DNA of 64,000 nucleotides from Sandaracinus amylolyticus (GTDB lineage: Bacteria > Myxococcota_A > Polyangia > Polyangiales > Sandaracinaceae): contig NZ_CP070226.1 of assembly GCF_021631985.1 (NCBI RefSeq), positions 1 to 64,000 on the forward strand. Direction: 5' to 3'. The notes beneath the pieces are model-generated. The model saw only the letters and a program-made list of their open reading frames with translations. It was not told the DNA's origin and searched no databases. A program made the translations under genes and the position numbers. Below, in pieces: positions 45,191 through 64,000 of the stretch. Position 1 is the first letter of the stretch. Every line of letters begins with the position of its first letter.

Positions 45191-45217
45191 CCCGATTCGC
45201 CGGGGGAGGAAAGCACC

Positions 45218-46258
45218 TTGAGCCACGCTCGTTCGGAGCTGCGGCAGACGGACGTCCGCGAGATCGCTCGCGCGGCGGTCAGCCCGCCCGTGAAGCAGGG
45301 AATACTCAGCGCGATCGGCAATACGCCGCTCGTGTACCTATCGCGTGTGTCCGACGATCTCGGACTGCGCGTGCACGCGAAGCTCGAGCTGCTGAATCCG
45401 GGTGGCAGTCTGAAGGACCGCCCAGCGCTGAACCTGATTCGCACAGCGCTCGACGAAGGCCTGATCGATCGCAACACGACGATCATCGAGTCGTCGTCGG
45501 GAAATCTCGCGATCGGGCTCGCGCAGGTCTGTCGCTATCACGGAATGCGATTCGTTTGCGTCGTCGACACGAAATCGACGCGCAGCAATCTTGCGCTCCT
45601 GCGTGCATATGGTGCGGAGGTCGAGGTCGTCACCGATCCCGATCCCGAGACCAGCGAGCTCCTGCCCGCGCGCCTCCGCCGCGTCCGCGAGCTCCTCGCG
45701 GAGCTCCCGAACTCGTATTGGCCCAATCAGTACCGCGCGCGGGCGAACCCGGCCTCGCATCGCCAGACGATGCGGGAGATCGAAGAGCAGCTCGACGGCG
45801 ATCTCGACTATCTCGTCTGCGCCGCGGGCACGCTCGGGCTCCTGCGCGGTGCGTACGAGCACGTGCAGGAGCGCGGCCTGCGGACGACGATCGTCGCGGT
45901 CGACGCGCGGGGCAGCGTCACGTTCGGCAAGCCTCGACACAAGCGCGTGATCCCGGGTCACGGGTCGGCGCTCCGCTCCGATCATTACCGTCCCGACATC
46001 GCCGACGTCGTTCTGCACGTCGACGACGCGGCGTGCGTGCGGGGCTGTCGATACCTGCTCGACCGCGAGGCGATCCTCGCGGGCGGCTCGTCGGGTGCCG
46101 TGATGTCGGCGCTGCTCCAGACGTTCGATCGGTTCCGGAGCGCTTCGAACGTCGTCGTGGTGCTTTGCGACCGCGGCGAGCGATACGTCGACACCATCTA
46201 CGACGACGTGTGGGCGGCCGAGCTTCTTGGCGAGCCGACATCGAGGAGCGCGCGATGA
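45218..46258 (+). CDS. SbnA-like 2,3-diaminopropionate biosynthesis PLP enzyme
   Basis: A 346-aa fold-type II PLP enzyme. LLNPGGSLKDRPALNLIRTA carries the PLP lysine K66 in the SbnA-type NPGGSxKDRPA motif rather than the CysK motif. IIESSSGNLAIGLAQVCRYH, FVCVVDTKSTRSNLALLRAY, and ILAGGSSGAVMSALLQTFDR complete the signature. SbnA condenses O-phospho-L-serine and L-glutamate, and an NAD-dependent SbnB then releases L-2,3-diaminopropionate. Expected SbnB is absent from the window. TTG start at 45218 is set by the ribosome-binding site GGGGGAGGA (45202-45210). Stop overlaps the AT start by ATGA. Diaminopropionate would be a building block of the product. Confidence 0.8.
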   Translation: MSHARSELRQTDVREIARAAVSPPVKQGILSAIGNTPLVYLSRVSDDLGLRVHAKLELLNPGGSLKDRPALNLIRTALDEGLIDRNTTIIESSSGNLAIGLAQVCRYHGMRFVCVVDTKSTRSNLALLRAYGAEVEVVTDPDPETSELLPARLRRVRELLAELPNSYWPNQYRARANPASHRQTMREIEEQLDGDLDYLVCAAGTLGLLRGAYEHVQERGLRTTIVAVDARGSVTFGKPRHKRVIPGHGSALRSDHYRPDIADVVLHVDDAACVRGCRYLLDREAILAGGSSGAVMSALLQTFDRFRSASNVVVVLCDRGERYVDTIYDDVWAAELLGEPTSRSAR

Positions 46259-47103
46259 AGGCCGTCGTCTTCGCCGGGCAAGGCTCGCAACGACGCGGCA
46301 TGGGCGCGGCGCTCTTCGAAGAGCTGCCGTACCTCACCGCGCGCGCGGAAGAGGTGCTCGGGTGGTCGGTCCGCGAGCTCTGCGTCTCGGGATCGGACCA
46401 CGATCTCGCGCGCACCGAGTACACGCAGCCGGCGCTCTATGTCGTGCAGGCCCTCGCGTGGCTCTCGCGGCTCGAGCGCGGCAGCGAGCTGCCGAGATTC
46501 GCCGCCGGACACAGCCTCGGCGAGTACGCCGCGCTGTTCGCCGCGGGCGTGTTCGACTTCGAGACGGGGCTCGCGCTCGTGAAGCGTCGCGGCGAGCTGA
46601 TGGGGCGCGCCGCGGGCGGTGCGATGGCGGCGGTGGTCGGGCTCCCCGTCGAAGAGGTCGAGCGTGTGCTCGCGTCGTCGCACGAGCTCGGCATCGAGAT
46701 CGCGAACCTGAACTCGCCGCGCCAGGTTGTGTTGGCGGGTACGCCGGACGCGCTCGAGCGCGCCCGTGCGCCGTTCGAGCACGCGGGCGCGCAGTGGGTC
46801 CGGCTCGCGGTCGGCGCGGCCTTCCACTCGTCGCACATGGAGAGCGCAGCGCGGGAGTTCGCAGCGGCGCTCCACGCGATCACGATGAGACCGCCGCGCT
46901 TCCCCGTGCTCTCGAACCTGACCGCGCGCCCCCACGAGCACGATCCGCGGCCCGCGCTTGCGGCACAGATCCGCGCGACCGTTCGCTGGACCGAGTGCGT
47001 GGAGCACCTGGTCGCGCAGGGCGTCACCGAGTTCGAAGAGCTCGGCGAGGGCAAGGTTCTCACCGGCCTGCTCCGACAGATTCGGCGGGGACAGCCGTCG
47101 TGA
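46255..47103 (+). CDS. trans-acting malonyl-type acyltransferase
   Basis: A 282-aa free-standing AT of the FabD type. AGQGSQRRGMG (residues 7-17) is the N-terminal loop, GHSLGEYAALFAAGVF (85-100) has the catalytic Ser87, KRRGELM holds the conserved Arg, and VGAAFHSSHM (187-195) holds the catalytic His191. The GAFHS-type ending fits malonyl-specific trans-ATs, and no downstream tandem AT or hydrolase partner is seen. Because both megasynthases lack an active integrated AT, this enzyme should load their ACPs in trans. Start ATG overlaps the upstream stop (ATGA). Confidence 0.9.
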   Translation: MKAVVFAGQGSQRRGMGAALFEELPYLTARAEEVLGWSVRELCVSGSDHDLARTEYTQPALYVVQALAWLSRLERGSELPRFAAGHSLGEYAALFAAGVFDFETGLALVKRRGELMGRAAGGAMAAVVGLPVEEVERVLASSHELGIEIANLNSPRQVVLAGTPDALERARAPFEHAGAQWVRLAVGAAFHSSHMESAAREFAAALHAITMRPPRFPVLSNLTARPHEHDPRPALAAQIRATVRWTECVEHLVAQGVTEFEELGEGKVLTGLLRQIRRGQPS

Positions 47104-47835
47104 GCGTGATCGAGCGAGCGAAGATCCGCGACGGGGTCGCCGTCGTCACGATGAACGACGCCCGGCGCCGCAATGCGTTCACGCCGGAGCTGCTCGCCGG
47201 GCTGCGCGCTGCGTTCGCGGGGGTTGCGGGCGACGAGGACGTGCGCGCGGTCGTGCTGCGTGGCGATGCGAGCTGGTTCAGCAGCGGCGCCACGCGCGAG
47301 GAGCTCCACGCGCTGGCAGACGGGCGCGCCGACTTCCGTGATCTCGGCATCGCGCGGCTGCTCGTTGACTGCCCGGTGCCGACGATCGCGGCGATCGAAG
47401 GTCACGCCTTCGGGGGCGGCCTCGTGCTCGGGCTCTCGGCGGACGTCGTGGTGCTCGCTGACGAGGCGATGTGCGCGGCGAGCTTCATGCGGGTCGGCTT
47501 CACGCCGGGCATGGGTGCCACGCGCATCCTGCCGGAGCGCCTCGGCACCGCGCTCGCCCAAGAGATGCTCCTCACCGGCCGCGCGTACCGCGGTGCGGAG
47601 TTGCGCTCTCGTGGCGCGGGGATCTCGATCGTGGCGCGCGCCGACGTGAGCGCGCGCGCGTCCACGATCGCGGCGGAGCTCGCGGACAAACCGAGAGCGT
47701 CGCTGGTTACGCTCAAGCGCCACCTGTCTCGAAGCCTCCGTGGGTCGCTGTCGGGCATCTACGAGCACGAACTCGAGATGCACCGCGCGACGTTCGCGCT
47801 TCCCGAGGTGCGCGCGCGGATCGCCGAGGTGCCCG

Positions 47836-47843
<8 letters not shown>
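47100..47843 (+). CDS. ECH2-type enoyl-CoA hydratase (PksI/CurF-like)
   Basis: This 247-aa crotonase-fold protein has the features of ECH2 enzymes of beta-branching cassettes: NDARRRNAFTPELLAGLRAA, WFSSGATREELHALADGRAD, GHAFGGGLVLGLSADVVVLA, FMRVGFTPGMGATRILPERL and ELADKPRASLVTLKRHLSRS. The stretch FTPGMGAT is characteristic of PksI. In a full cassette an HMG synthase adds acetate to a beta-ketoacyl-ACP, ECH1 dehydrates it and ECH2 decarboxylates it to a beta-methyl group. HMGS, ECH1 and a donor ACP are not in the window. Start GTG overlaps the AT stop (GTGA). Shares 8 bases with the PKS start. Confidence 0.85.
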
Positions 47844-58599
<10,756 letters not shown>

Positions 58600-58616
58600 G
58601 AGCGAAGGACGACGAG

Positions 58617-61600
58617 ATGCGACGAGCGTTCGAAATCGAGATCGAGCACGACAACCCGATCGCGCGTGACCATCGCGTGCACGGTGCGCGGGTCGTCCCC
58701 GGCGTGACGTTCCTCGAGCTGGTGCGCGGCGCGCTGCGCGGCGGCGAGGCGAGCATCGAGATCCGTGATCTGCTCTTCCACGCGCCGGTGGTCGCGCGCG
58801 AAGGCGAGACGCGTCGCGTGCAGGTCGTCGTTGACGGCGCGCGCGTGCGGATCACCAGCCGCGGGCTCGCGGGCCCCGAAGACGAGCTCCTGCACGCCGA
58901 GTGCATCGTCGCGACCGACAACGGCGCGCTCGCGCCCGATCCTACGATCGATCCCGGCGCGCTGCGTTGCGGGGCGATCGGCACCGCGGATCTCGACCGC
59001 GTGTACCGGTTCGCGCGCACCGTCGGGATCGAGCACGACGGCGTGATGCGCAATCGCGGCCACGTGTGGCGCGGTCGCGATCACGTCCTGCTCGAGCTCG
59101 CGCTGAGCGAGCGCGCGCGCGACGAGGCGAACGGATTCGTCTTGCATCCGGCATTGCTCGACGGCGCCACGCTCACCGTCGTGCCCGCGGTGCTCGAGCG
59201 GCTCGGGCCGGCACGGAGCGGTCACGCTTACGTGCCGCTGCACGTGCGCCGGTTCCGCTGCAGCGCCGCGCTCGGCGACCGCTGCCTGGTGCTCGCGAGG
59301 ATGCCTGCGGACCCGCGGCCGGGCGCTGACGTGTACGAGATCGATCTTCGCCTCTTTGACGTGACGGGTCGCTGGGTCGCGACGTTGGACGGGCTTTCCG
59401 TCAAGCGCGTGCGCTCAGCGGATCGGATCACCGTCGGACCGCGCGAAAGCGCGGCTCGCATCGACAACGGCACGCCGGCGCTGGTGGAGGGCGAACGGGA
59501 TCCGCTCAAGCGTGTGCGCGCTCTGGTGGGAGCGCTCACGGGCCGCTCGCCCGACGCGCTCGCGCCCGATCAGCCGTTCTACGACCTCGGGCTCGAGTCG
59601 CGCGAGCTCGTGGCGATCGCGCGTGGTCTCGAGCGGGCGGCGGGACAGCCGCTCTATCCGACGCTTCTGTTCGAGCACGACACGCTGCGCCGCCTGACGA
59701 CGCACCTGCTCGGCGAGACGCCGAGCCTCTTCGCCGAGACGTCGAGCGACGTCGAGCGCTCGCCGCGAGACGCCGAGGCCTCGGGAGAGCCGCTGGAGCT
59801 CTTGCTCGGGACGCCGACGTGGCGCGACGAGCCGATCATCGCGCCGGCGCCGACCCCCACGACGATCGCGCTGGTCGACGACGGTGACCCGATCGCCGAT
59901 GCGCTCGCTTCGCTCGCGAGCCCCCACCTGCGCGTCACGCGCGAACCGATCGGGACGTGCGCATCGGATGCCGCGCACTGGGAGCGCTTCGCCGCGCAGT
60001 TCGACACGGCGCCCGCATTGGTGCACGTCGCCGGCACTCCGGACGCCGCGATGGCGCTCGCGCTGGTGCTGCGGGCGTTTTCGCGCCGTGGCCTGCGGCC
60101 GGCGGTGCTTCACGTGCACCGTGCGCCGGGGCCGGTGGAGCTCGAGGCGCTCCACGCGATGCTCGCGTGCGCGTGGCGCGAGCAGCGACAACGGGGCCGA
60201 CACCTGACGATTGCACCCGACGTCGCGATCGGGCGCGCCGCCGAGATCGTGCTCGGCGAGATCCCCCACGCTGACGAGGCGCCCCTTGCGGTACGCCACG
60301 ACGGTGCGCGGCGTCGTCGGGTGCGACGCATCGTGCGGCTCGAGCCGACTGCGCCCACCGCCGGCGCGCTGCCACGGCGCGAGGCCGTCATCGTGATCAC
60401 CGGGGGCGCGGGCGGTCTCGCGCGCATCGTCGCGCAGCACTTCGCGGCGCGGTGCTCTGCGCGCATCGCGCTGCTCGGGCGCTCTCCGCGGGACGCGCGC
60501 GTAGAGGCCGCGTGCGCCGGGATCGAGGCGGCCGGCGGGCGTGCGCTCTACGTCCAGGCCGACGTCGCAGATCGCGCTGCGGTGCAGGACGCGATCACGA
60601 CGGTGCGCGAGCACTTCGGAGGCGTGCACGGCGTCGTGCACTGCGCCGCCGTGCTCCGCGACGCGCTCCTCCGTGACGTCGGCACCGACGTCATGCAGTC
60701 CGTGCTCGCGCCCAAGCTCGCCGGCGCGCGTCATCTCGACGATGCGACGCGCGGCGACGATCTCGAGCTCTTCGCGCTTTTCTCGTCGGCGAGCGCGTGG
60801 CTCGGGAACGCGGCGCAGAGCGTGTACGCGTGGGCGAACGCGTCCATGGACGCGTTCGCCCACGCGCGTGCGAACGAGGTCGCGGCGGGGCGCCGCCGTG
60901 GTCGTACCGTGTCGATCGCGTGGCCGCTCTGGGCAGAGGGCGGGATGCGCACCGACGAGACCGCGATTGCGGCGATGCGGGACCAACTCGGGCTGGCGCC
61001 GCTGCCGACCGCGACCGGTCTCGATGCACTCGATCGTGCGCTCGCGTCGGACACGACCGTCGTCGCGCCGCTCGCCGGCAATGCGATCACGATCACGCGT
61101 GCGGTCCTGACGACGCAGCCGTCGGACGTGCACGCCGCGCCGACCGTCGCACGCGCGTCCGACGCGCGCGTCCAGCGCGCCGGCGTGAGGTCCGACCGCG
61201 AGGGCTTCGACGAACCGATCGCGATCATCGGCATCGCCGGTCGCTATCCCGGCGCGCGCGAGCCGCGCATGCTTCACCGCCTCGTCGCGGAGGGGCGTAG
61301 CGAGATCCGGCTCGCGCCCGAAGGCCGCCTCGGGCCCGAAGCAGGCTCCCCGATCCACGGCGCGTTCCTCGACGACATCGCTCGTTTCGACGCGCGTCTC
61401 TTCGGCATCACGCCGCACGAGGCGGCGCGTATGGCTCCCGAGGAGCGCCTCTTCCTCGAGACGGTCTGGGAGCTGCTCGAGGACGCCGCGTACACCCGCG
61501 AGGCGCTGCGCGCGCAGGCCGACGCGCGCGACGGCGCGATCGGCGTGTTCGTCGGCACGACGTACTCCAACTACGGGCGATTCGCGCATGAGGCGTCCGA

Positions 61601-64000
61601 CCGGGGCCGTCTCGCCCTCGCCTCGCTGTACATCGTTCCGAACCGGGTCTCGCACTGGTTCGATTTAGATGGCCCGAGCCTCGCGATCGACACGGCGTGC
61701 TCGGGGTCGCTCTCCGCGATCCACCTCGCGTGCGAGAGCCTGCGACGCGGCGAATGCAGCGCGGCGATCGCGGGTGGCGTGAGCCTGTTGCTCACGCCCT
61801 GGCGTCACGTCGGATTCGGCGAAGTCGGCATGCTCGCCAGCGGCGGCGAGTGCCGCACGCTCGGTGATGGCGACGGCCTCGTGCCCGGCGAGGGAGTCGG
61901 CGCCGTCTTGCTCAAGCCGCTCGCGAATGCGCTGCGAGACGGCGATCACGTCCACGGCGTCGTCCTCGGCTCGGCCCTCAGCCACGGCGGGCGAACGCCG
62001 AGCGTCACCGCCCCCAACCCGCGCGCACAGGCGCGCGCGCTCCGTGCGGCCCTCGCGCGCGCTGGTGTGACGCCGGGGTCGCTCGGCTGGATCGAGGTCG
62101 CAGCCGCCGGTCTGCCGATCGCAGATGCCATCGAGATCGCGGCGCTCGGAAAGGTGCTCGCGCCGCGCGAGACGCCGGTCGCCATAGGCTCGCTAAAAGG
62201 CGCGATCGGCCATCTCGAGGCGGCCTCCGGCGTCGCGCAGCTGACGAAGGTCGTCTTCCAGATGGCCGACGCCGTCCGCGTGCGCACGCCGCACGCCGAG
62301 CGTGTCCGAACCGATCTCGACTGGGAGCGCGCGCGCGTGCGTCCGCAGACGACGACCGAGCCGTGGCCGCGCGAGCAAGGCGAGCCGAGGCGCGCCGTCG
62401 TGAGCGCGTTCGGCGCGGGAGGGAGCAACGCGCATCTCGTCATCGAGGAAGCGCCGCCGACGCACGAGGACATGGCGGTCGGGCCCGAGCTCGTGTGCCT
62501 GTCGGCACGCGACGAAGCGGAGCTCGCCGCGTACGCGCTGCGTCTGCGAGAGCATCTGACCGCGCATCCGAGCACGTCGCTCGCGCGCGTCGCGTACACG
62601 CTCCAGGTCGGGCGCGCGCCGATGGACACGCGCGCCGCGATCGTCATCGAGTCGCTCGACGCGCTCGTCGCCGCGCTCGACGTGCTAGCGCGCGGCGACA
62701 CCGGATCGGCCTCGGGATGGCTGCGCGGCGTGGGGCGCGCGCCGAGCTCGCTCGCGCCGATCTACGGTGACGACGAGGGGCGCGGCATGCTCGCCGAGCT
62801 CGTCGCACGAAGTCGATGGAGCAAGCTCGCGCAGCTCTGGTCCGCGGGCGTGGCGTTCGACTGGCCGTCGTTGCGGCGCGCTGCCGGAGTGCGCCGCCTC
62901 GCGCTGCCTGTGCGCCCCCTCGCCGGCGAGCGGCACTGGATCGGAACGCCTTCCCGCGAAGTAGAAACCGAAGCGACCGTGGATGTCGGGCCGCCGCACG
63001 AGGCTTCCGCCCTGGCGGCGCCGGTCGAGACCGGCGCCGCCGGCGGATCGCCGACTGCACATGCGCGGTGGATCGACATCCTCCGCCGGCATGCGTCGGA
63101 GGTCCTCTCGGTCTCCGCGGCGGCGCTCGGAGCGGACGACGATCTCTTCGACCTCGGCATCGACTCGCTCGCGCTGATGCGCCTGCTCGCGCGAGTGCGC
63201 GACGCTCACGCGGTTCGCGTTCGCCCCGACGAGGTCGCGGACTGCCGCACGCTCGCCTCGATCGCGGAGCGGCTCGCGTCGCTCGCGAGCGGCCCGCGGA
63301 CGACGCCCGCCGACGTGGCGCCGGTGGCGACGGGGCAAGCACGCCCGCACGCGCCACTCTCGCTGAACCAGGAGGCGATCTGGGTCGCGCAGCAGATCGC
63401 GCCCGAGGCGACCGCCTATCACGTCCCGGCTGCGTTCCGGGTGCGCGGATGGCTCGAGCCCGACGCGCTCGATCGTGCGGTGCGCGCGCTCGCCGAACGG
63501 CACCCCGCGATGCGCACCCAGGTCGCGATGATCGACGGCACGCCGCAGCGCCGCATCGCGCCGCGCCCGCTCGCCGGGCTCGAACGCCACGAGCTTCCCG
63601 GCGCGTCCCTCGAGACGTGCGAGGCGCGCGCGGCGGAGCTCGTCCACAGGCCGTTCGATCTCGAGGCGGGTCCGCTGGTGCGCGTGCACCTGATCACCGG
63701 CGCCGACGATGCACGGGTCGTCCTCGTCGTGGCGCACCACCTCGTCTGCGACGGCGTTTCGATGGCGGTCCTGATCGACGAGCTGACGGCGCTCGCCACC
63801 GGCGCGGAGCTCGCGCCGTCGCCCGCGACCGACTACGACGAGTTCGTCGAGTGGCAACGCGCGATGCTCGGCTCCGCCGATGCAGACGCGCACCGTGCGT
63901 GGTTCCGCCGAGCGCTCGAGGCACCGCTCGAGGCCGCGACGCTCCCGTACGATCGACCGCGCGGCGCGACGCGCCGGTTCGCCGGCGAGTACCACACGTT
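58617..64000 (+). CDS. trans-AT PKS/NRPS, DH-ACP-KR-KS0-ACP-C..., runs off window
   Basis: At least 1794 residues, open at the window edge. It begins inside a module: DH with HRVHGARVVPG (His19) and Asp182 in DGATL, where a Gln/His is usual at +4. ACP Ser328, KR TGGAGGLA from 595 and Tyr737 follow. Next comes a KS with Cys1028 (DTACSGS) but WIEVAAAGL where HGTGT is expected, so the catalytic His is Ala1162 (KS0); His1199 is kept. Then ACP Ser1517 and a condensation domain with HHLVCDG (from 1707). Start ATG 58617 has GAAGGA at 58604-58609; GTG 58596 would give a GTGA overlap. The DH-ACP-KR block completes KS4 of the previous protein. Confidence 0.9.
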   Translation, partial: MRRAFEIEIEHDNPIARDHRVHGARVVPGVTFLELVRGALRGGEASIEIRDLLFHAPVVAREGETRRVQVVVDGARVRITSRGLAGPEDELLHAECIVATDNGALAPDPTIDPGALRCGAIGTADLDRVYRFARTVGIEHDGVMRNRGHVWRGRDHVLLELALSERARDEANGFVLHPALLDGATLTVVPAVLERLGPARSGHAYVPLHVRRFRCSAALGDRCLVLARMPADPRPGADVYEIDLRLFDVTGRWVATLDGLSVKRVRSADRITVGPRESAARIDNGTPALVEGERDPLKRVRALVGALTGRSPDALAPDQPFYDLGLESRELVAIARGLERAAGQPLYPTLLFEHDTLRRLTTHLLGETPSLFAETSSDVERSPRDAEASGEPLELLLGTPTWRDEPIIAPAPTPTTIALVDDGDPIADALASLASPHLRVTREPIGTCASDAAHWERFAAQFDTAPALVHVAGTPDAAMALALVLRAFSRRGLRPAVLHVHRAPGPVELEALHAMLACAWREQRQRGRHLTIAPDVAIGRAAEIVLGEIPHADEAPLAVRHDGARRRRVRRIVRLEPTAPTAGALPRREAVIVITGGAGGLARIVAQHFAARCSARIALLGRSPRDARVEAACAGIEAAGGRALYVQADVADRAAVQDAITTVREHFGGVHGVVHCAAVLRDALLRDVGTDVMQSVLAPKLAGARHLDDATRGDDLELFALFSSASAWLGNAAQSVYAWANASMDAFAHARANEVAAGRRRGRTVSIAWPLWAEGGMRTDETAIAAMRDQLGLAPLPTATGLDALDRALASDTTVVAPLAGNAITITRAVLTTQPSDVHAAPTVARASDARVQRAGVRSDREGFDEPIAIIGIAGRYPGAREPRMLHRLVAEGRSEIRLAPEGRLGPEAGSPIHGAFLDDIARFDARLFGITPHEAARMAPEERLFLETVWELLEDAAYTREALRAQADARDGAIGVFVGTTYSNYGRFAHEASDRGRLALASLYIVPNRVSHWFDLDGPSLAIDTACSGSLSAIHLACESLRRGECSAAIAGGVSLLLTPWRHVGFGEVGMLASGGECRTLGDGDGLVPGEGVGAVLLKPLANALRDGDHVHGVVLGSALSHGGRTPSVTAPNPRAQARALRAALARAGVTPGSLGWIEVAAAGLPIADAIEIAALGKVLAPRETPVAIGSLKGAIGHLEAASGVAQLTKVVFQMADAVRVRTPHAERVRTDLDWERARVRPQTTTEPWPREQGEPRRAVVSAFGAGGSNAHLVIEEAPPTHEDMAVGPELVCLSARDEAELAAYALRLREHLTAHPSTSLARVAYTLQVGRAPMDTRAAIVIESLDALVAALDVLARGDTGSASGWLRGVGRAPSSLAPIYGDDEGRGMLAELVARSRWSKLAQLWSAGVAFDWPSLRRAAGVRRLALPVRPLAGERHWIGTPSREVETEATVDVGPPHEASALAAPVETGAAGGSPTAHARWIDILRRHASEVLSVSAAALGADDDLFDLGIDSLALMRLLARVRDAHAVRVRPDEVADCRTLASIAERLASLASGPRTTPADVAPVATGQARPHAPLSLNQEAIWVAQQIAPEATAYHVPAAFRVRGWLEPDALDRAVRALAERHPAMRTQVAMIDGTPQRRIAPRPLAGLERHELPGASLETCEARAAELVHRPFDLEAGPLVRVHLITGADDARVVLVVAHHLVCDGVSMAVLIDELTALATGAELAPSPATDYDEFVEWQRAMLGSADADAHRAWFRRALEAPLEAATLPYDRPRGATRRFAGEYHT

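Noticed and set aside
44791..46254. N-terminal extension of the acyltransferase frame
   Set aside because: It overlaps the reductase and SbnA-like genes in another frame; the AT starts at 46255 with an ATGA overlap.
45218..46258. Cysteine synthase (CysK)
   Set aside because: The PLP-lysine motif is NPGGSLKDRPA and the sequence around it matches SbnA-type enzymes; context is a PKS-NRPS cluster.
46255..47103. FabD of primary fatty-acid synthesis
   Set aside because: It is locked by start/stop overlaps between SbnA-like and ECH2 genes in an operon with AT-less PKS proteins, so a trans-AT role is far more likely.

Overview
The window looks like accessory DNA from a myxobacterium, most likely of the Sandaracinus/Polyangia type. 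Base composition is very high GC. Signal-peptide lipoproteins carry D/A/S/T/P linkers after the lipobox. There are two Hanks-type Ser/Thr kinases, MopE-like, RCC1-like and FG-GAP surface proteins, and at its right edge a large trans-AT polyketide synthase. No replication, tRNA, rRNA or core housekeeping genes were seen, so plasmid or chromosomal-island origin cannot be settled from the sequence alone.

The left 44 kb is a patchwork of surface/signalling genes and insertion-sequence remains. About 0-6 kb: a decayed Nramp-like transporter, a TPR/propeller lipoprotein, fragments of an FAD oxidase and a TolQ/ExbB protein, and a MopE-type lipoprotein. About 6-8.6 kb: a decayed IS21 istA, a small-protein/ArsR operon with a palindromic operator on its start codon, and a STAS-like protein. 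About 8.9-12 kb: two lipoproteins. About 12-16 kb: a minus-strand operon (Cys-rich lipoprotein, Ser/Thr kinase, signal-peptide protein). About 16-19 kb: an ISNCY remnant, a lipoprotein, an ECF-sigma/TPR deletion fusion and a frameshifted secreted beta-barrel-like protein. About 19-22 kb: a second kinase and a repeat-bearing lipoprotein. About 22.7-25.4 kb: an intact IS110 transposase, a serine recombinase remnant and an IS3 orfA remnant. About 26-29 kb: a STAS-like protein and a GAF-GAF histidine kinase. About 29-41 kb: istB, IS110, istA, IS3 and group II intron fragments, a decayed paralogue of the 1.2-kb lipoprotein, an RCC1 lipoprotein and a decayed FG-GAP protein. About 40.5-43.6 kb: a glycine-rich lipoprotein and a decayed lipoprotein. 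A novel-looking hairpin repeat family occurs three times (about 24-190, 18920-19102 and 24859-25011).

From 44.46 kb to the end of the window all genes are on the plus strand, tightly packed and mostly overlapping: flavin reductase-like protein, SbnA-like 2,3-diaminopropionate synthase, free-standing acyltransferase, ECH2-type enoyl-CoA hydratase/decarboxylase, a 3587-aa PKS (KS, degenerate AT, ACP, ACP, KS, ACP, KS, KR, ACP, KS), and a second megasynthase running off the end (DH, ACP, KR, non-elongating KS, ACP, condensation domain and onward). Discrete AT plus AT-less modules define a trans-AT PKS. ECH2 implies beta-branching, SbnA implies a diaminopropionate unit, and the terminal C domain implies a switch to NRPS. 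From memory, the plasmid-borne sandarazols of a Sandaracinus strain contain a dimethylated diaminopropionate unit and are made by a trans-AT PKS-NRPS. This window could be that cluster or a relative, but the identity is inference.
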